37,382 nucleotides of DNA, taken from positions 1-37,382 of the forward strand of contig NZ_MVHE01000054.1 in the NCBI RefSeq assembly GCF_002086155.1, written 5' to 3'. This DNA comes from Mycobacterium angelicum. GTDB lineage: Bacteria; Actinomycetota; Actinomycetes; Mycobacteriales; Mycobacteriaceae. Below the pieces are notes generated by a model. It searched no databases and was not told where the DNA came from. It saw nothing but the letters and a program-made list of their open reading frames with translations. A program made the translations under genes and the position numbers. Shown in pieces: positions 7,185 to 15,622 of this stretch (its first letter is position 1; each line of letters opens with the position of its first letter).

Positions 7185-8581
7185 GACACCGGCGGCCGCC
7201 GGTGCGCCCACGGTCTTGCGGCTTCGATCTGGGCGGCCAGCGACAACAGCGTCGCCTCGTCGTAGGGCCGGCCCACCAGCTGCACCGACATCGGCAGGCC
7301 GTCGTCGTCGAAGTCCCATGGCACCACGGCGGCGGGCTGGCCGGTGACGTTCCACACCTGGTAGTAGGGAATCCGCTGGGCCACCAGGAACAACGTCGAC
7401 ACCCCACCGCGGCGCTGATAGGCGCCGATGCGCGGCGGACCCATCGCAGTGCCCGGGGTCAGCAGGACATCCACATCGCTGAAGATCGACTGGATCCGCC
7501 GGCTCACCGCCTCCTCCGCGGTGCGCAGGGCCGCCATCCGCCGGTCGGAGAAGAACGAGCCGAGCCAGGCCAGCGAGCGGGTACGCGGTTCCAGCCGTTC
7601 GGGGTGGGCCTGGGCGTCGGCGTCGTCGCTGACACCACGCAGGAAGCGTGGCAGGAAGTTGGCGTAGGTCGCCAGCGCCGGATAGTCGGGATCGCGCTCG
7701 ACCACTTCATGGCCCAGATCGCGCAGCAGCGCCCCGGCCTGCTCCAGCGCGGCCAGCTGCGCTTTGCCGCATCGGGCCGGCAACGGCGTTGGAGCCTTGG
7801 CGCTCAACGCAATTCGCAATCGGCCCGGTTCGCGTGCGGCTGCGTCGGCGAACTGACCTTGCGGACCGGGCACCGTCGTCGTCGCATCCAGAAACAACGC
7901 CGCGTCCATGACCGAGCGGGTGAGGGGGCCGTTGACGCTCAGCCCCTGCCATGCGCCGTCGTGCGGCTCCAGCGAGATGCGGTCCCGTTGCGGCTTGAGC
8001 CCGAACAGCCCGCACCAGGTCGCGGGGATACGAATCGATCCCCCGCCGTCGGAGCCCAGCGCCATCGAAGCCAGCCCTGCGGCCACCGCGGCCGCACTTC
8101 CGCCGCTACTGCCGCCCGGGGCGCGCCGGAGGTTCCAGGGGTTGCGGGTGGCCCCGAATGTCAGCGATTCGGTGAACGGCATGATCATCAGCTCGGGCAC
8201 GTTGGTCTTGCCGATGATGACCGCACCCGCCGCGCGCAGCCGGCGGACCACCTCCGCGTCGGAACTCACCGCCGGACCGTGCGCGCCGCTGCCGTACGCC
8301 GTCACCTCGCCGGCGACGTCGGCATCGTCCTTGATCGCGATCGGCACGCCCAGCAGCGGCAGCCGCTCGCCGGCGTCGAGGCGCTGCTGGGCGAGGGCGG
8401 CCTCCTCGCGCGCGCCGTCGTACCGGACCACGCGGTAGGCGCGCAGGTCGCTGTCGAACCGCTCGATGCGTTCCAGGTAGATCTCGAGCAATACCGGTGC
8501 GGTGACTTCACCGTCGGCCAGCATCCGAGCCTGCGCCGCCGCCCCGGCGAAGGCGATATCCCTTGGATCGCTGAGGTCCAT
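7181..8581 (-). CDS. amiB2: Amidase AmiB2 (amidase-signature family)
   Basis: 466 residues. The Ser-cisSer-Lys triad of the amidase-signature family is complete: Lys84 (AIKDD), cis-Ser158 (PGGSSGGS) and nucleophile Ser182 (DGGGSIRIP), with the typical 24-residue spacing between the serines. It should hydrolyse a carboxylic amide to acid and ammonia or amine; the physiological substrate is unknown. The ATG (8579-8581) has no Shine-Dalgarno sequence, but TACGCT, a good mycobacterial -10, lies six bases upstream on the minus strand, so the mRNA is probably leaderless. The stop overlaps the adenylyl cyclase start (ATGA). Gene order matches Rv1263-Rv1264. Confidence 0.93.
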   Translation of the reverse strand: MDLSDPRDIAFAGAAAQARMLADGEVTAPVLLEIYLERIERFDSDLRAYRVVRYDGAREEAALAQQRLDAGERLPLLGVPIAIKDDADVAGEVTAYGSGAHGPAVSSDAEVVRRLRAAGAVIIGKTNVPELMIMPFTESLTFGATRNPWNLRRAPGGSSGGSAAAVAAGLASMALGSDGGGSIRIPATWCGLFGLKPQRDRISLEPHDGAWQGLSVNGPLTRSVMDAALFLDATTTVPGPQGQFADAAAREPGRLRIALSAKAPTPLPARCGKAQLAALEQAGALLRDLGHEVVERDPDYPALATYANFLPRFLRGVSDDADAQAHPERLEPRTRSLAWLGSFFSDRRMAALRTAEEAVSRRIQSIFSDVDVLLTPGTAMGPPRIGAYQRRGGVSTLFLVAQRIPYYQVWNVTGQPAAVVPWDFDDDGLPMSVQLVGRPYDEATLLSLAAQIEAARPWAHRRPPVS

Positions 8582-8631
8582 CGCCGCAGCGTATCCGCTG
8601 ACCGGCCGGCCGTTGCCGCGGGTCCAGTAAC
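8582..8631. promoter_or_regulatory. Divergent promoter, amiB2 / HIT gene
   Basis: These 50 bases are the only space between two divergent starts. On the minus strand TACGCT (8593-8588) is placed six bases from the amiB2 ATG, fitting leaderless transcription. On the plus strand neither a convincing -10 nor a ribosome-binding site precedes the GTG at 8632. Confidence 0.45.
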
Positions 8632-9063
8632 GTGGCGTCAGTGTCCTGCGTGTTCTGTGCGATCTCCAGCGGGGAAGCTCCGGCGATCCGGATCTACGAA
8701 GACGACGGCTATCTGGCCATCCTCGATATCCGGCCGTTCACTCGCGGCCACACGCTGGTACTGCCCAAGCAACACACCGTCGACCTCACCGATACCCCGT
8801 CTCAGACGCTGGCCGACATGATCACCATCGGCCAGCGGGTCGCGCGTGCGGCCCGGGCCACGGAATTGGCCGACGCCACCAACATCGGCATCAACGACGG
8901 GCGCGCCGCGTTCCAGACGGTGTCCCACATCCACCTGCACGTGCTGCCGCGGCGCAACGGCGACAAGCTGTCGGTGGCCAAGGGGCTGGTGCTGCGCCGG
9001 GATCCGGACCGCGAAGCCACCGGCCGGATCCTGCGCGACGCGCTGGCCCGCATCAGCCGGTAA
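8632..9063 (+). CDS. HIT-family nucleotide hydrolase (Rv1262c orthologue)
   Basis: 143 residues from the GTG at 8632; a second GTG three codons later (8641) would start at VSCVFC, closer to the start I remember for Rv1262c, so the start is uncertain by three residues. CVFC near the N-terminus and the triad HIHLHVLP near residues 101-108 are diagnostic of histidine-triad hydrolases, which cleave nucleoside phosphoramidates or related nucleotides through a histidine nucleophile. The body (YLAILDIRPFTRGHTLVLP, NDGRAAFQTVSH) is typical. It is followed after 26 bases by the nitroreductase-family gene on the same strand, as in M. tuberculosis. Confidence 0.92.
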   Translation: MASVSCVFCAISSGEAPAIRIYEDDGYLAILDIRPFTRGHTLVLPKQHTVDLTDTPSQTLADMITIGQRVARAARATELADATNIGINDGRAAFQTVSHIHLHVLPRRNGDKLSVAKGLVLRRDPDREATGRILRDALARISR

Positions 9064-9089
9064 TCTCCGCGGCCGGTAGGACTGGATTC

Positions 9090-9545
9090 ATGAGCCTTAT
9101 GCATCAGCTTGAACAAGTGGCCATGCGGCTGCTGCCGCTGCACAATTCGATCTATCAGAAGAGCAACGGCCGACTCGGACACCGGATACCGGGCATGCCG
9201 AACAGCCTGCTGCTGCACACCGTCGGTGCGAAAAGCGGCCGGCCGCGCACCACGACGCTGTCGTATGCCCGCGACGGCGACTCGTATCTGATCGTGGCCT
9301 CCAACGGCGGAGCCGACCGGTATCCCGGCTGGTACCACAACCTGCGCAACCGCCCGGAGTGTGAAATCAACGTCGGCCCAAGACGATTCGCGGTGACCGC
9401 GCGGCGCATCGCTCCGGACGACCCGGACTATCCGCGACTGTGGCAGCTGGCCAACAAGAACAACGGCAACCGATACAACGGCTACCAGCACCAGACCTCG
9501 CGGCCCATCCACATTTTCGCGTTGACGCCGCAGCGCGCCGAGTAA
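9090..9545 (+). CDS. F420-dependent nitroreductase-family protein (Ddn-like, Rv1261c orthologue)
   Basis: 151 residues. TVGAKSGRPRTT and SNGGADRYPGWYHNLRNRP are the hallmark motifs of the deazaflavin (F420)-dependent split-barrel family that includes Ddn, the pretomanid activator. In these proteins the Lys/Ser/Gly/Arg segment binds F420 phosphate and the GGADRYPGWYHN segment contacts the deazaflavin. The N-terminal helix (MHQLEQVAMRLLPLHN) resembles the membrane-associating helix of Ddn-like enzymes. The natural substrate is unknown; quinone or other redox roles are proposed for relatives. It starts 26 bases after the HIT gene. Confidence 0.9.
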   Translation: MSLMHQLEQVAMRLLPLHNSIYQKSNGRLGHRIPGMPNSLLLHTVGAKSGRPRTTTLSYARDGDSYLIVASNGGADRYPGWYHNLRNRPECEINVGPRRFAVTARRIAPDDPDYPRLWQLANKNNGNRYNGYQHQTSRPIHIFALTPQRAE

Positions 9546-9588
9546 TCCGTCCGGGGCGGGCCCGGCGGTTTATTCTGCTGGAGTCGCA

Positions 9589-12500
9589 ATGAAACCCTGG
9601 ACGCCAACCGCCTGGCAGCGGATCGGTCTACCGGCGCGCGCCGGTGGGCTGGTAGTCGCCGGATACGGCGTCGCGGCGGTGTTGGTTTTAGCGTCCAACG
9701 TCTTCGACTGGCAGGGCGTCTACTCGACCGGGCCGGTCGACGGACTGGTGACGGTGCTGTGCCTGCTCGTCGCGGCGGTCTGCGCCTGGTGGGCGGCGCG
9801 TCGCACGGCCGGGCGGCGAAGATACGGCTGGCTTGGTTTGGTCGTCGCCCTGGTGGGCTGGGCGGTCGGTGAGGTCATGTGGGCCGTCTACGATGTGCGG
9901 CCGGACTTCGACCACGCCGCCCACCCGGCAGTGGCCGACGGCGTACTGCTGCTGTATCCGATTGGCGCGATGGTGTCGTTGCGGCTGCTGTCCAACCGGG
10001 TGGCCCTCATCCCGTGGCGATTGGTGCTGGACGGCCTCATCGTCGCGACGTCGCTGTTCGTCGCTTCATGGGTGTTCGTACTGCAGAAGCTGATCCGGGA
10101 GAACGCCGACGCGGCACCGGCGACCTTGACGCACCTCTTCGCCGACATCATCGTCATGACGACCGCCATCCTGGCGTTTTCCCGGGCCCGTGCCGACAAC
10201 CGGCACAGCCTCAGCCTGCTCGCCGCGGGCATCATCACGATCGGCCTGGCCGACATCCTGATCGTGTTCCAAACCGGAATCGGGACGTACCACACCGGCG
10301 ATCTGGTCGACCTGACCCGGGTGATCGGCCTGGGAATGCTGGCGCTGGCGGCGCTGGCCAATGTCAACGAGTCGCCCGCCCCGGGCGCGCGGGAAGAACT
10401 GGTGTCCCGGGCGCGGCTGTGGCTGCCGTACTTGCCGCTGTTGCTGGCCGCCGCGATCGGACTGGGCCACGCGGTGGGCCATCTGCAGAACACCCCGATG
10501 GTCGCCGCGCTGGCCATTCTGGCCGCCGCAGTGCTGGTCCGGCAGTTCGTGGCGCTCTTCGAAAACCAGGGCCTGTTGTCCGAAGTGGCGCGCGAAGCCT
10601 TTCGGGACAGCCTCACCGGTCTGGCCAATCGGGCCCGCTTCCTGAATCGCTTGGAACAAGCGGTGGGCCGCTGCTGCGCCGAAACACCGATCGCGGTGCT
10701 ATGTCTGGACCTGGACAACTTCAAGTCGGTCAACGATGCCCTGGGCCACCCGGCCGGCGACGAGCTGCTGGTCCGGGTCGCTGAGCGGCTCACCGCCGTG
10801 GTGGGTGAAGCCGGCACGGTGGCACGGCTGGGTGGCGACGAATTCGCGGTCCTCATCGAGGGTTCCGTCGAGGAATCACAAGCAATAGCGCGCCGGGTCC
10901 TCGCCGCGTTCGTCGCCCCGATCGTGGTTGACGGCGTTCCGCTGTCGGTACGGCCGAGTATCGGGTTCACCGTGGCTTGTCATGGCGCCGAAGGTAGTTG
11001 CAGTGTCGACGAGCTGCTGCGGCACGCCGACCTGGCCATGTACACCGCCAAACGCGAAGGCGGGCAATGCATTCGCAGCTTCGTCCCGGAAGCGCCCTTT
11101 CCCGATGTGCTGCCGCAGCTGGGCGACACGGTGACACCGGCGGTGGCCGCGCCGAAACCGGACCGGCCCGAATCCGACGGAATCGCTTGGCCGCCACCGG
11201 CGCTGCGAATCACCTTGGCGCTGTTGGCAATCGGCGTCATCGCTTTCACCATCGTCAGCTTCGTCACCGGGCACAACGCGTTCTTCGACGATGTGGTGTA
11301 TCCGGGGCTGAACATGGCGGCCGCCGGAATCGTCGCCGCCCGCGGGTACCGGGTCGCGGCCGACCGGTTGGCCTGGGGGCTGGTGGCGGCCGGCCTGACC
11401 TGTTCGGCGCTGGGCGACGTGGTTTATTCGGTGTGGGTGCCGGACGGGCAGTCGCCGTCCGCGGCCGACCCCTGGTACCTGGCGTTCTATCCGCTTGTCT
11501 ATGCGGGGCTGCTGCTGCTGATGCGCTCGCGCCTGCAGCGGGTGCCGACACCTATTCGGCTGGATTCGCTGGTGTGCGGGCTGGCCGCCGCCGCGGTGGC
11601 CGCGGCGCTGGCCGCCGGCCCCATCCATACCGCAGCGGCCCGCGCACCGGCCACCGTGCTGGTTGGCCTGATCTATCCGTGGGGCGATCTGATCCTGTTG
11701 GCGCTGGCCGCCGGGATGCTGCCGATCCTGGGCTGGCGCAACGAATTTCGCTGGGCCTTGCTGGTCGGCGGGTTCACCTTGTTCGCGGCGGCCGACACGG
11801 CCTACCTGTTCGGAACGTCGGCCGGGGCCTACCGGGCCGGCACCCTGCTGGACGCGTGCTGGCCGGCGTCGGCCTTGCTGGTGGCCGTGGCCAGCTGGGC
11901 GCCGTGGTCGTCGTTGCCGCCCGTGCCCAGACGCGGCTTGGGCTCCTATGCCGCTCCGGTGGCGTGCACCATCGTGGCACTCGCCGTCACCGTTGCGGGT
12001 CCCGACTCCCGGCTGGCGGTGACGCTGGCCGCGCTGAGCCTGGTCGCCGTCGCCGCCCGCTTCGCGGTCACCTTCCGCGACGTCAGCATCGTCGCCGAAA
12101 ACCACAAACAGGCGATGACCGACCGGTTGACCGCCTTGCCCAATCGCCGTGCACTGGCGACGACACTGACCGAAAATCCATTGCCGGCTCACCGAATACC
12201 GACCCGCCAGGTGCTGCTGTTGCTGGAACTCTATGAGTTCCAAGAGATCACCGACTCGCTGGGCGATCACTTCGGCGATGAACTGTTGTGCCACATCGCA
12301 AATCGGCTTTCCAAGAACGTGCGCGGGGAGGATCTGCTCGCCCGCGCGGGGCCCGATGAATTCGCCATCCTGCTGGGCGACGGCGCCGACCTCATTGCCG
12401 CCCGCGCCCAGGCGGGCCGGTTGATCGAGGCCCTGAGCGAACCCTTCGCGCTCGATCCGATCACCGTGCAGGTCGATGCCCGGATCGCCATTGCGCTCTA

Positions 12501-13407
12501 TCCCGATCATTGCGATCATCCGCAGGAATTGCTGAACCGCGCCGAAACGGCGCTGCCGCACGCCAGATCCGCCAAGAACAAGATCGCGGTGTACGACTCG
12601 GCGTACGAGCTCTATCGCGACAACGACCCCAACCTCGTCGAGGAACTGCGCGCCGCGCTCAACGACGGCGACCAACTGACCTGCCACTACCAGCCCAAGA
12701 TCAACGCGAGCGACGGCAGCGTGCACAGCGTCGAAGCGCTGCTGCGCTGGCACCATCCCAGCCGCGGGTTGCTACTGCCGGAGGAATTCCTGCCCGCCGC
12801 CGAACGCGCCGGGCTGATGCGCAAGGTGGCGCACCGCACCGTCAGCGTCGCGCTCGACCAGATCGAGGCCTGGCGCCGCCAGGGCGTCCCGGTGACCGTC
12901 GCGGTGAACCTATCGACGACGAATCTGCTTGACCTCGACCTGGTTGCCACCATCGAACGGCTGCTGCACAGCCACGGCCTACCCGCCGACGCCCTCATCA
13001 TCGAGATCACCGAAAGCACCCTGGTCGACTCGGCACGCTCGCGCAGCACCGTCGCCGCATTGCAGCGCCTGGGGGTCCGGATCTCGCTCGACGATTACGG
13101 CACCGGGTGGTCGTCGCTGGCCCGGCTGCAGGACGTCTCGGTCGACGAACTCAAGCTGGACCGGATATTTTTGGCTCGGCTCGCCTACGACCCGCGCTCG
13201 ATTGCCATCGTGCGCTCCACCGTCGCACTGGCCCGTAGCCTGGGCGCCGACCTGGTTGCCGAGGGAGTCGAAGACGAAGCGACGTTGAGTGCGCTGCGGC
13301 GCTACGGCGTCACCATCACCCAGGGCTTCGTGCACAGTCCACCGCTGCCCGCCGACGAGCTGCAGCACTGGATCCGCCGCCATGCCGCGGCCGGCGTGAC
13401 CGACTAG
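9589..13407 (+). CDS. Giant membrane c-di-GMP enzyme: TM-GGDEF-TM-GGDEF(degenerate)-EAL
   Basis: 1272 residues. Two multi-helix membrane modules (about 15-325 and 530-830) alternate with two GGDEF domains. The first, starting at DSLTGLANRARF, has intact GGDEF at 415-419 (ARLGGDEFAVL) and no RxxD inhibitory site just before it. The second, starting at DRLTALPNRRAL, reads AGPDEF at 920-925 and is probably inactive. The C-terminal EAL domain keeps EALLRW (1049), NLST, IEITES, DDYGTGWSSL, LKLDR, AEGVEDE and TQGF, so phosphodiesterase activity is likely. The protein may therefore both make and degrade c-di-GMP in response to a membrane signal. The two membrane modules share a W-G-(E/D)-V-x-(W/Y) pattern followed by A-D-x-x-x-L-x-(F/L)YP, suggesting internal duplication. 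GGAG sits five bases from the ATG. The gene is not at this place in M. tuberculosis. Confidence 0.93.
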   Translation: MKPWTPTAWQRIGLPARAGGLVVAGYGVAAVLVLASNVFDWQGVYSTGPVDGLVTVLCLLVAAVCAWWAARRTAGRRRYGWLGLVVALVGWAVGEVMWAVYDVRPDFDHAAHPAVADGVLLLYPIGAMVSLRLLSNRVALIPWRLVLDGLIVATSLFVASWVFVLQKLIRENADAAPATLTHLFADIIVMTTAILAFSRARADNRHSLSLLAAGIITIGLADILIVFQTGIGTYHTGDLVDLTRVIGLGMLALAALANVNESPAPGAREELVSRARLWLPYLPLLLAAAIGLGHAVGHLQNTPMVAALAILAAAVLVRQFVALFENQGLLSEVAREAFRDSLTGLANRARFLNRLEQAVGRCCAETPIAVLCLDLDNFKSVNDALGHPAGDELLVRVAERLTAVVGEAGTVARLGGDEFAVLIEGSVEESQAIARRVLAAFVAPIVVDGVPLSVRPSIGFTVACHGAEGSCSVDELLRHADLAMYTAKREGGQCIRSFVPEAPFPDVLPQLGDTVTPAVAAPKPDRPESDGIAWPPPALRITLALLAIGVIAFTIVSFVTGHNAFFDDVVYPGLNMAAAGIVAARGYRVAADRLAWGLVAAGLTCSALGDVVYSVWVPDGQSPSAADPWYLAFYPLVYAGLLLLMRSRLQRVPTPIRLDSLVCGLAAAAVAAALAAGPIHTAAARAPATVLVGLIYPWGDLILLALAAGMLPILGWRNEFRWALLVGGFTLFAAADTAYLFGTSAGAYRAGTLLDACWPASALLVAVASWAPWSSLPPVPRRGLGSYAAPVACTIVALAVTVAGPDSRLAVTLAALSLVAVAARFAVTFRDVSIVAENHKQAMTDRLTALPNRRALATTLTENPLPAHRIPTRQVLLLLELYEFQEITDSLGDHFGDELLCHIANRLSKNVRGEDLLARAGPDEFAILLGDGADLIAARAQAGRLIEALSEPFALDPITVQVDARIAIALYPDHCDHPQELLNRAETALPHARSAKNKIAVYDSAYELYRDNDPNLVEELRAALNDGDQLTCHYQPKINASDGSVHSVEALLRWHHPSRGLLLPEEFLPAAERAGLMRKVAHRTVSVALDQIEAWRRQGVPVTVAVNLSTTNLLDLDLVATIERLLHSHGLPADALIIEITESTLVDSARSRSTVAALQRLGVRISLDDYGTGWSSLARLQDVSVDELKLDRIFLARLAYDPRSIAIVRSTVALARSLGADLVAEGVEDEATLSALRRYGVTITQGFVHSPPLPADELQHWIRRHAAAGVTD

Positions 13408-13425
13408 ATCTAGAACTAGAACTAG
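13405..13425. repeat. CTAG hexamer repeat giving multiple stops on both strands
   Basis: ACTAGATCTAGAACTAGAAC carries CTAG every six bases. Because CTAG is palindromic, it places in-frame TAG codons at 13405, 13411, 13417 and 13423 for the plus-strand GGDEF-EAL gene. It also gives three in-frame TAG codons (13424-13422, 13418-13416, 13412-13410) for the convergent monooxygenase gene. Confidence 0.8.
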
Positions 13426-14453
13426 AACAGCTCCTTGGCCAGCAGCTCGAGGGTGGCCACCCGGGCCGGTGCGGTAGCGGGATCGGTGCCCCGGTGGGCC
13501 GAGGCGACCGGGTGCACCATCACCTCGTCGACGCCGAAGCGTTCGGCGAGTTGACGCAGCTGCTCGGCGGCCTCGGCCGGTGCGCCCACCACTGCCCGGT
13601 TGAGCCCGCTGTCCACAATGTGCTGCTGCTGCGGGGTGAGGCGTTCGGTCGCCGCCTCTTCGACAAGCTGAACCGGGCCCAGCGGCTGACCGGTACGCAA
13701 CCGCGCCATCATCTGCAGGTTGGGCAGCATCAAAGCCGTTGCCTCCTCGCGTGTTTCGGCCACCGCGGCATTGACAGTCAGGAACGTCACCGGTTCGGCG
13801 GCCAGGGTGCTGGGCTGGAACCGGGTCCGGTACACCTCTAGCGCCTCTTCGGTGCCTTTGCCGGAGAAGTGGTGAGCAAACACATACGGCAGGCCCTTGG
13901 CCGCGGCCAGGTGTGCGGAGTACATCGACGAGCCCAGCAGCCACACCCGCGGTTCGGTGGTTGCGGCCGGGGTGGCCTTGAGCCGGTAGTCGCCCGAGCG
14001 CAGCGGCACCACGACGCCGCGGGCGCTCATCAGCGCGACGACGTCGTCGAGGTAAGCGGGAAAGTTCTCGATGTCCTTATCGTCCCGGCCACCCCTCAAG
14101 GCATAAGACGTCACCGGGTCGGAGCCCGGCGCGCGGCCGATGCCGAGGTCGATGCGGCCGGGTGCGGCGGCTTCCAGCAGGGCGAACTGTTCGGCCACCG
14201 CCAGCGGCGCGTGATTGGGCAGCATCACCCCACCCGAACCCAGGCGCAGCTGCGCGGTCTGGGCGGCCAGGTAGGCGATCAGCACCGGCGGGCTGGTGGC
14301 CCCCACCGACGGCATGTTGTGGTGTTCGGCGACCCAGTACCGCGTGAAACCCAGCCGGTCCGCGGTCTGGGCCAGCGTGACGGTGGCTGCCAGCGCGTCG
14401 GCGGTCGTCTGGTCGGAGCGCACCGGGACGAGATCAAGGACGGAAAGACGCAC
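13422..14453 (-). CDS. Luciferase-like (LLM) flavin-dependent oxidoreductase, group 1 / MsnO8 type
   Basis: 343 residues from the GTG at 14451-14453, which gives VRLSVLDLVPVRSD, the characteristic start of this family (LSVLDL.P). The open frame runs further upstream but only through the neighbouring gene. Other motifs are YWVAEHHNMP, the FMN/F420-site GSGGVMLPNHAPL, GRIDLGIGRAPGSDP and LLGSSMYSA. The fold is a TIM barrel using FMNH2 or F420; the substrate cannot be told from sequence. It follows the FAD monooxygenase gene by 38 bases on the same strand and probably belongs to the udgB operon. It is absent from this place in M. tuberculosis as I recall. No strong ribosome-binding site is visible. 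Confidence 0.88.
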   Translation of the reverse strand: MRLSVLDLVPVRSDQTTADALAATVTLAQTADRLGFTRYWVAEHHNMPSVGATSPPVLIAYLAAQTAQLRLGSGGVMLPNHAPLAVAEQFALLEAAAPGRIDLGIGRAPGSDPVTSYALRGGRDDKDIENFPAYLDDVVALMSARGVVVPLRSGDYRLKATPAATTEPRVWLLGSSMYSAHLAAAKGLPYVFAHHFSGKGTEEALEVYRTRFQPSTLAAEPVTFLTVNAAVAETREEATALMLPNLQMMARLRTGQPLGPVQLVEEAATERLTPQQQHIVDSGLNRAVVGAPAEAAEQLRQLAERFGVDEVMVHPVASAHRGTDPATAPARVATLELLAKELF

Positions 14454-14491
14454 GATGCGGGTAACGCTATGGGGGCTGCGAACGTTCCCGC

Positions 14492-15622
14492 TCAATAGTT
14501 GAGCAGCGTGATCGAGTTGACGATCAGGTCGAACTGCTCCTGGCTGATGGGCGCTCCGCCGGGAATGTTGTCGGTGGCCAGGAACTGGGTGCGCTCGGTG
14601 TAGGCGTGAAATCGCTTGAAGTAGTTGGCAAAGCCCAGGCCGTGATCCACCAGGCCCTGGTAGCTGGCCGCCTTGAGTTCGCCGGCCAGGATGTAGGCAC
14701 CCAGCAGGGCGACGCTGGTCCCCTGACCCGACAGCGGCGAGCAGCAGTAGGCGGCGTCGCCCACCAGCGCCACCCGGCCGATCGACCAGTGGTCCATCAC
14801 GATCTGCGACATCTCGTCGAAGTAGAAATCCGGTGCCGAGCGCATGTAGCGCAGCAACTCCGGGCGCACCCAGCCGTCGTCGGCCATCCGCCGTTCCATC
14901 TCGGCGAACTGGGCTTCGGTGTCGCGGTAGTCCATCCGCAGCTCGGTGTCCATGAAGGCCAGCGCGGCGCGGGCTTCGCTGTTGTTGCGCGCGCTGTAGA
15001 CCCCGGCCATGCTGGTGTCGCCGTAGTGCCACGTCTGCCAGTAGTCCAGGTCCAGGAAGTTGGGCACGGTGAAGATCGCCATGTGCGTCCCGAGCCGCTT
15101 GATGAACCGATCCTCGGGGCCGAAGACCAGGCCGCGCACGTTGGAATGCAAGCCGTCGGCGCCGATGACGAGGTCGAAGCTGCGCGGGCCGGAGTTGGCG
15201 AAGGTGACGTCGACGGCGGGGCCGCGGTTGTCCAGGGCGGTGATGGTGTCGTCGAAGAGGTATTCGGTCTCTTCGGTTGCGGCGTAAAGCAATTCGACGA
15301 GATCGTCGCGCAGCAGTTCGATGTCGGGGTTGTCGATGGGGCCGCCGGTCGGTGTCGATTCGGTGTCCCGGGACAGCTCGTTGCCGTCGCGATCGACCAC
15401 CGACGCCCCGCGGATCGCGGTCTTCTTGTCCTCGGCGGCCTGCCGCAACCCCATCCGGTCCAGCACCTGCAGAGCCGGGCCGCGGACGTCAATGGCCTGC
15501 CCGCCCGGGCGCAGTCCCGGGTAGCGTTCCACCACCGTCACCGAAAAGCCGTTGCGCCCAAGCCAATACGCCGTCGTCAAGCCGGCCACACTGGCGCCGG
15601 ATATCAGAACCGTTCCCGTCAC
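14492..15622 (-). CDS. FAD-dependent monooxygenase (PHBH/TetX-like, Rv1260 orthologue)
   Basis: 376 residues from a GTG start (15620-15622) that overlaps the udgB stop as GTGA, indicating translational coupling. The N-terminal Rossmann motif is VLISGASVAGLTTAYWLG, followed by an acidic strand end (VVERYPGLRPGG), the DG motif DLVIGADGLHSNVRG, and the second FAD motif GRVALVGDAAYCCSPLSGQG. This is the group A aromatic-ring hydroxylase fold; relatives hydroxylate aromatic or polyketide substrates with NAD(P)H and O2. The substrate is unknown. The product could act in sequence with the luciferase-like enzyme encoded next. Confidence 0.9.
   Translation of the reverse strand: MTGTVLISGASVAGLTTAYWLGRNGFSVTVVERYPGLRPGGQAIDVRGPALQVLDRMGLRQAAEDKKTAIRGASVVDRDGNELSRDTESTPTGGPIDNPDIELLRDDLVELLYAATEETEYLFDDTITALDNRGPAVDVTFANSGPRSFDLVIGADGLHSNVRGLVFGPEDRFIKRLGTHMAIFTVPNFLDLDYWQTWHYGDTSMAGVYSARNNSEARAALAFMDTELRMDYRDTEAQFAEMERRMADDGWVRPELLRYMRSAPDFYFDEMSQIVMDHWSIGRVALVGDAAYCCSPLSGQGTSVALLGAYILAGELKAASYQGLVDHGLGFANYFKRFHAYTERTQFLATDNIPGGAPISQEQFDLIVNSITLLNY

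Noticed and set aside
13422..15032. A single long minus-strand frame joining the luciferase-like gene with upstream sequence
   Set aside because: The upstream part is out of frame with the FAD monooxygenase, which has clear FAD motifs. The luciferase family start is at 14453.
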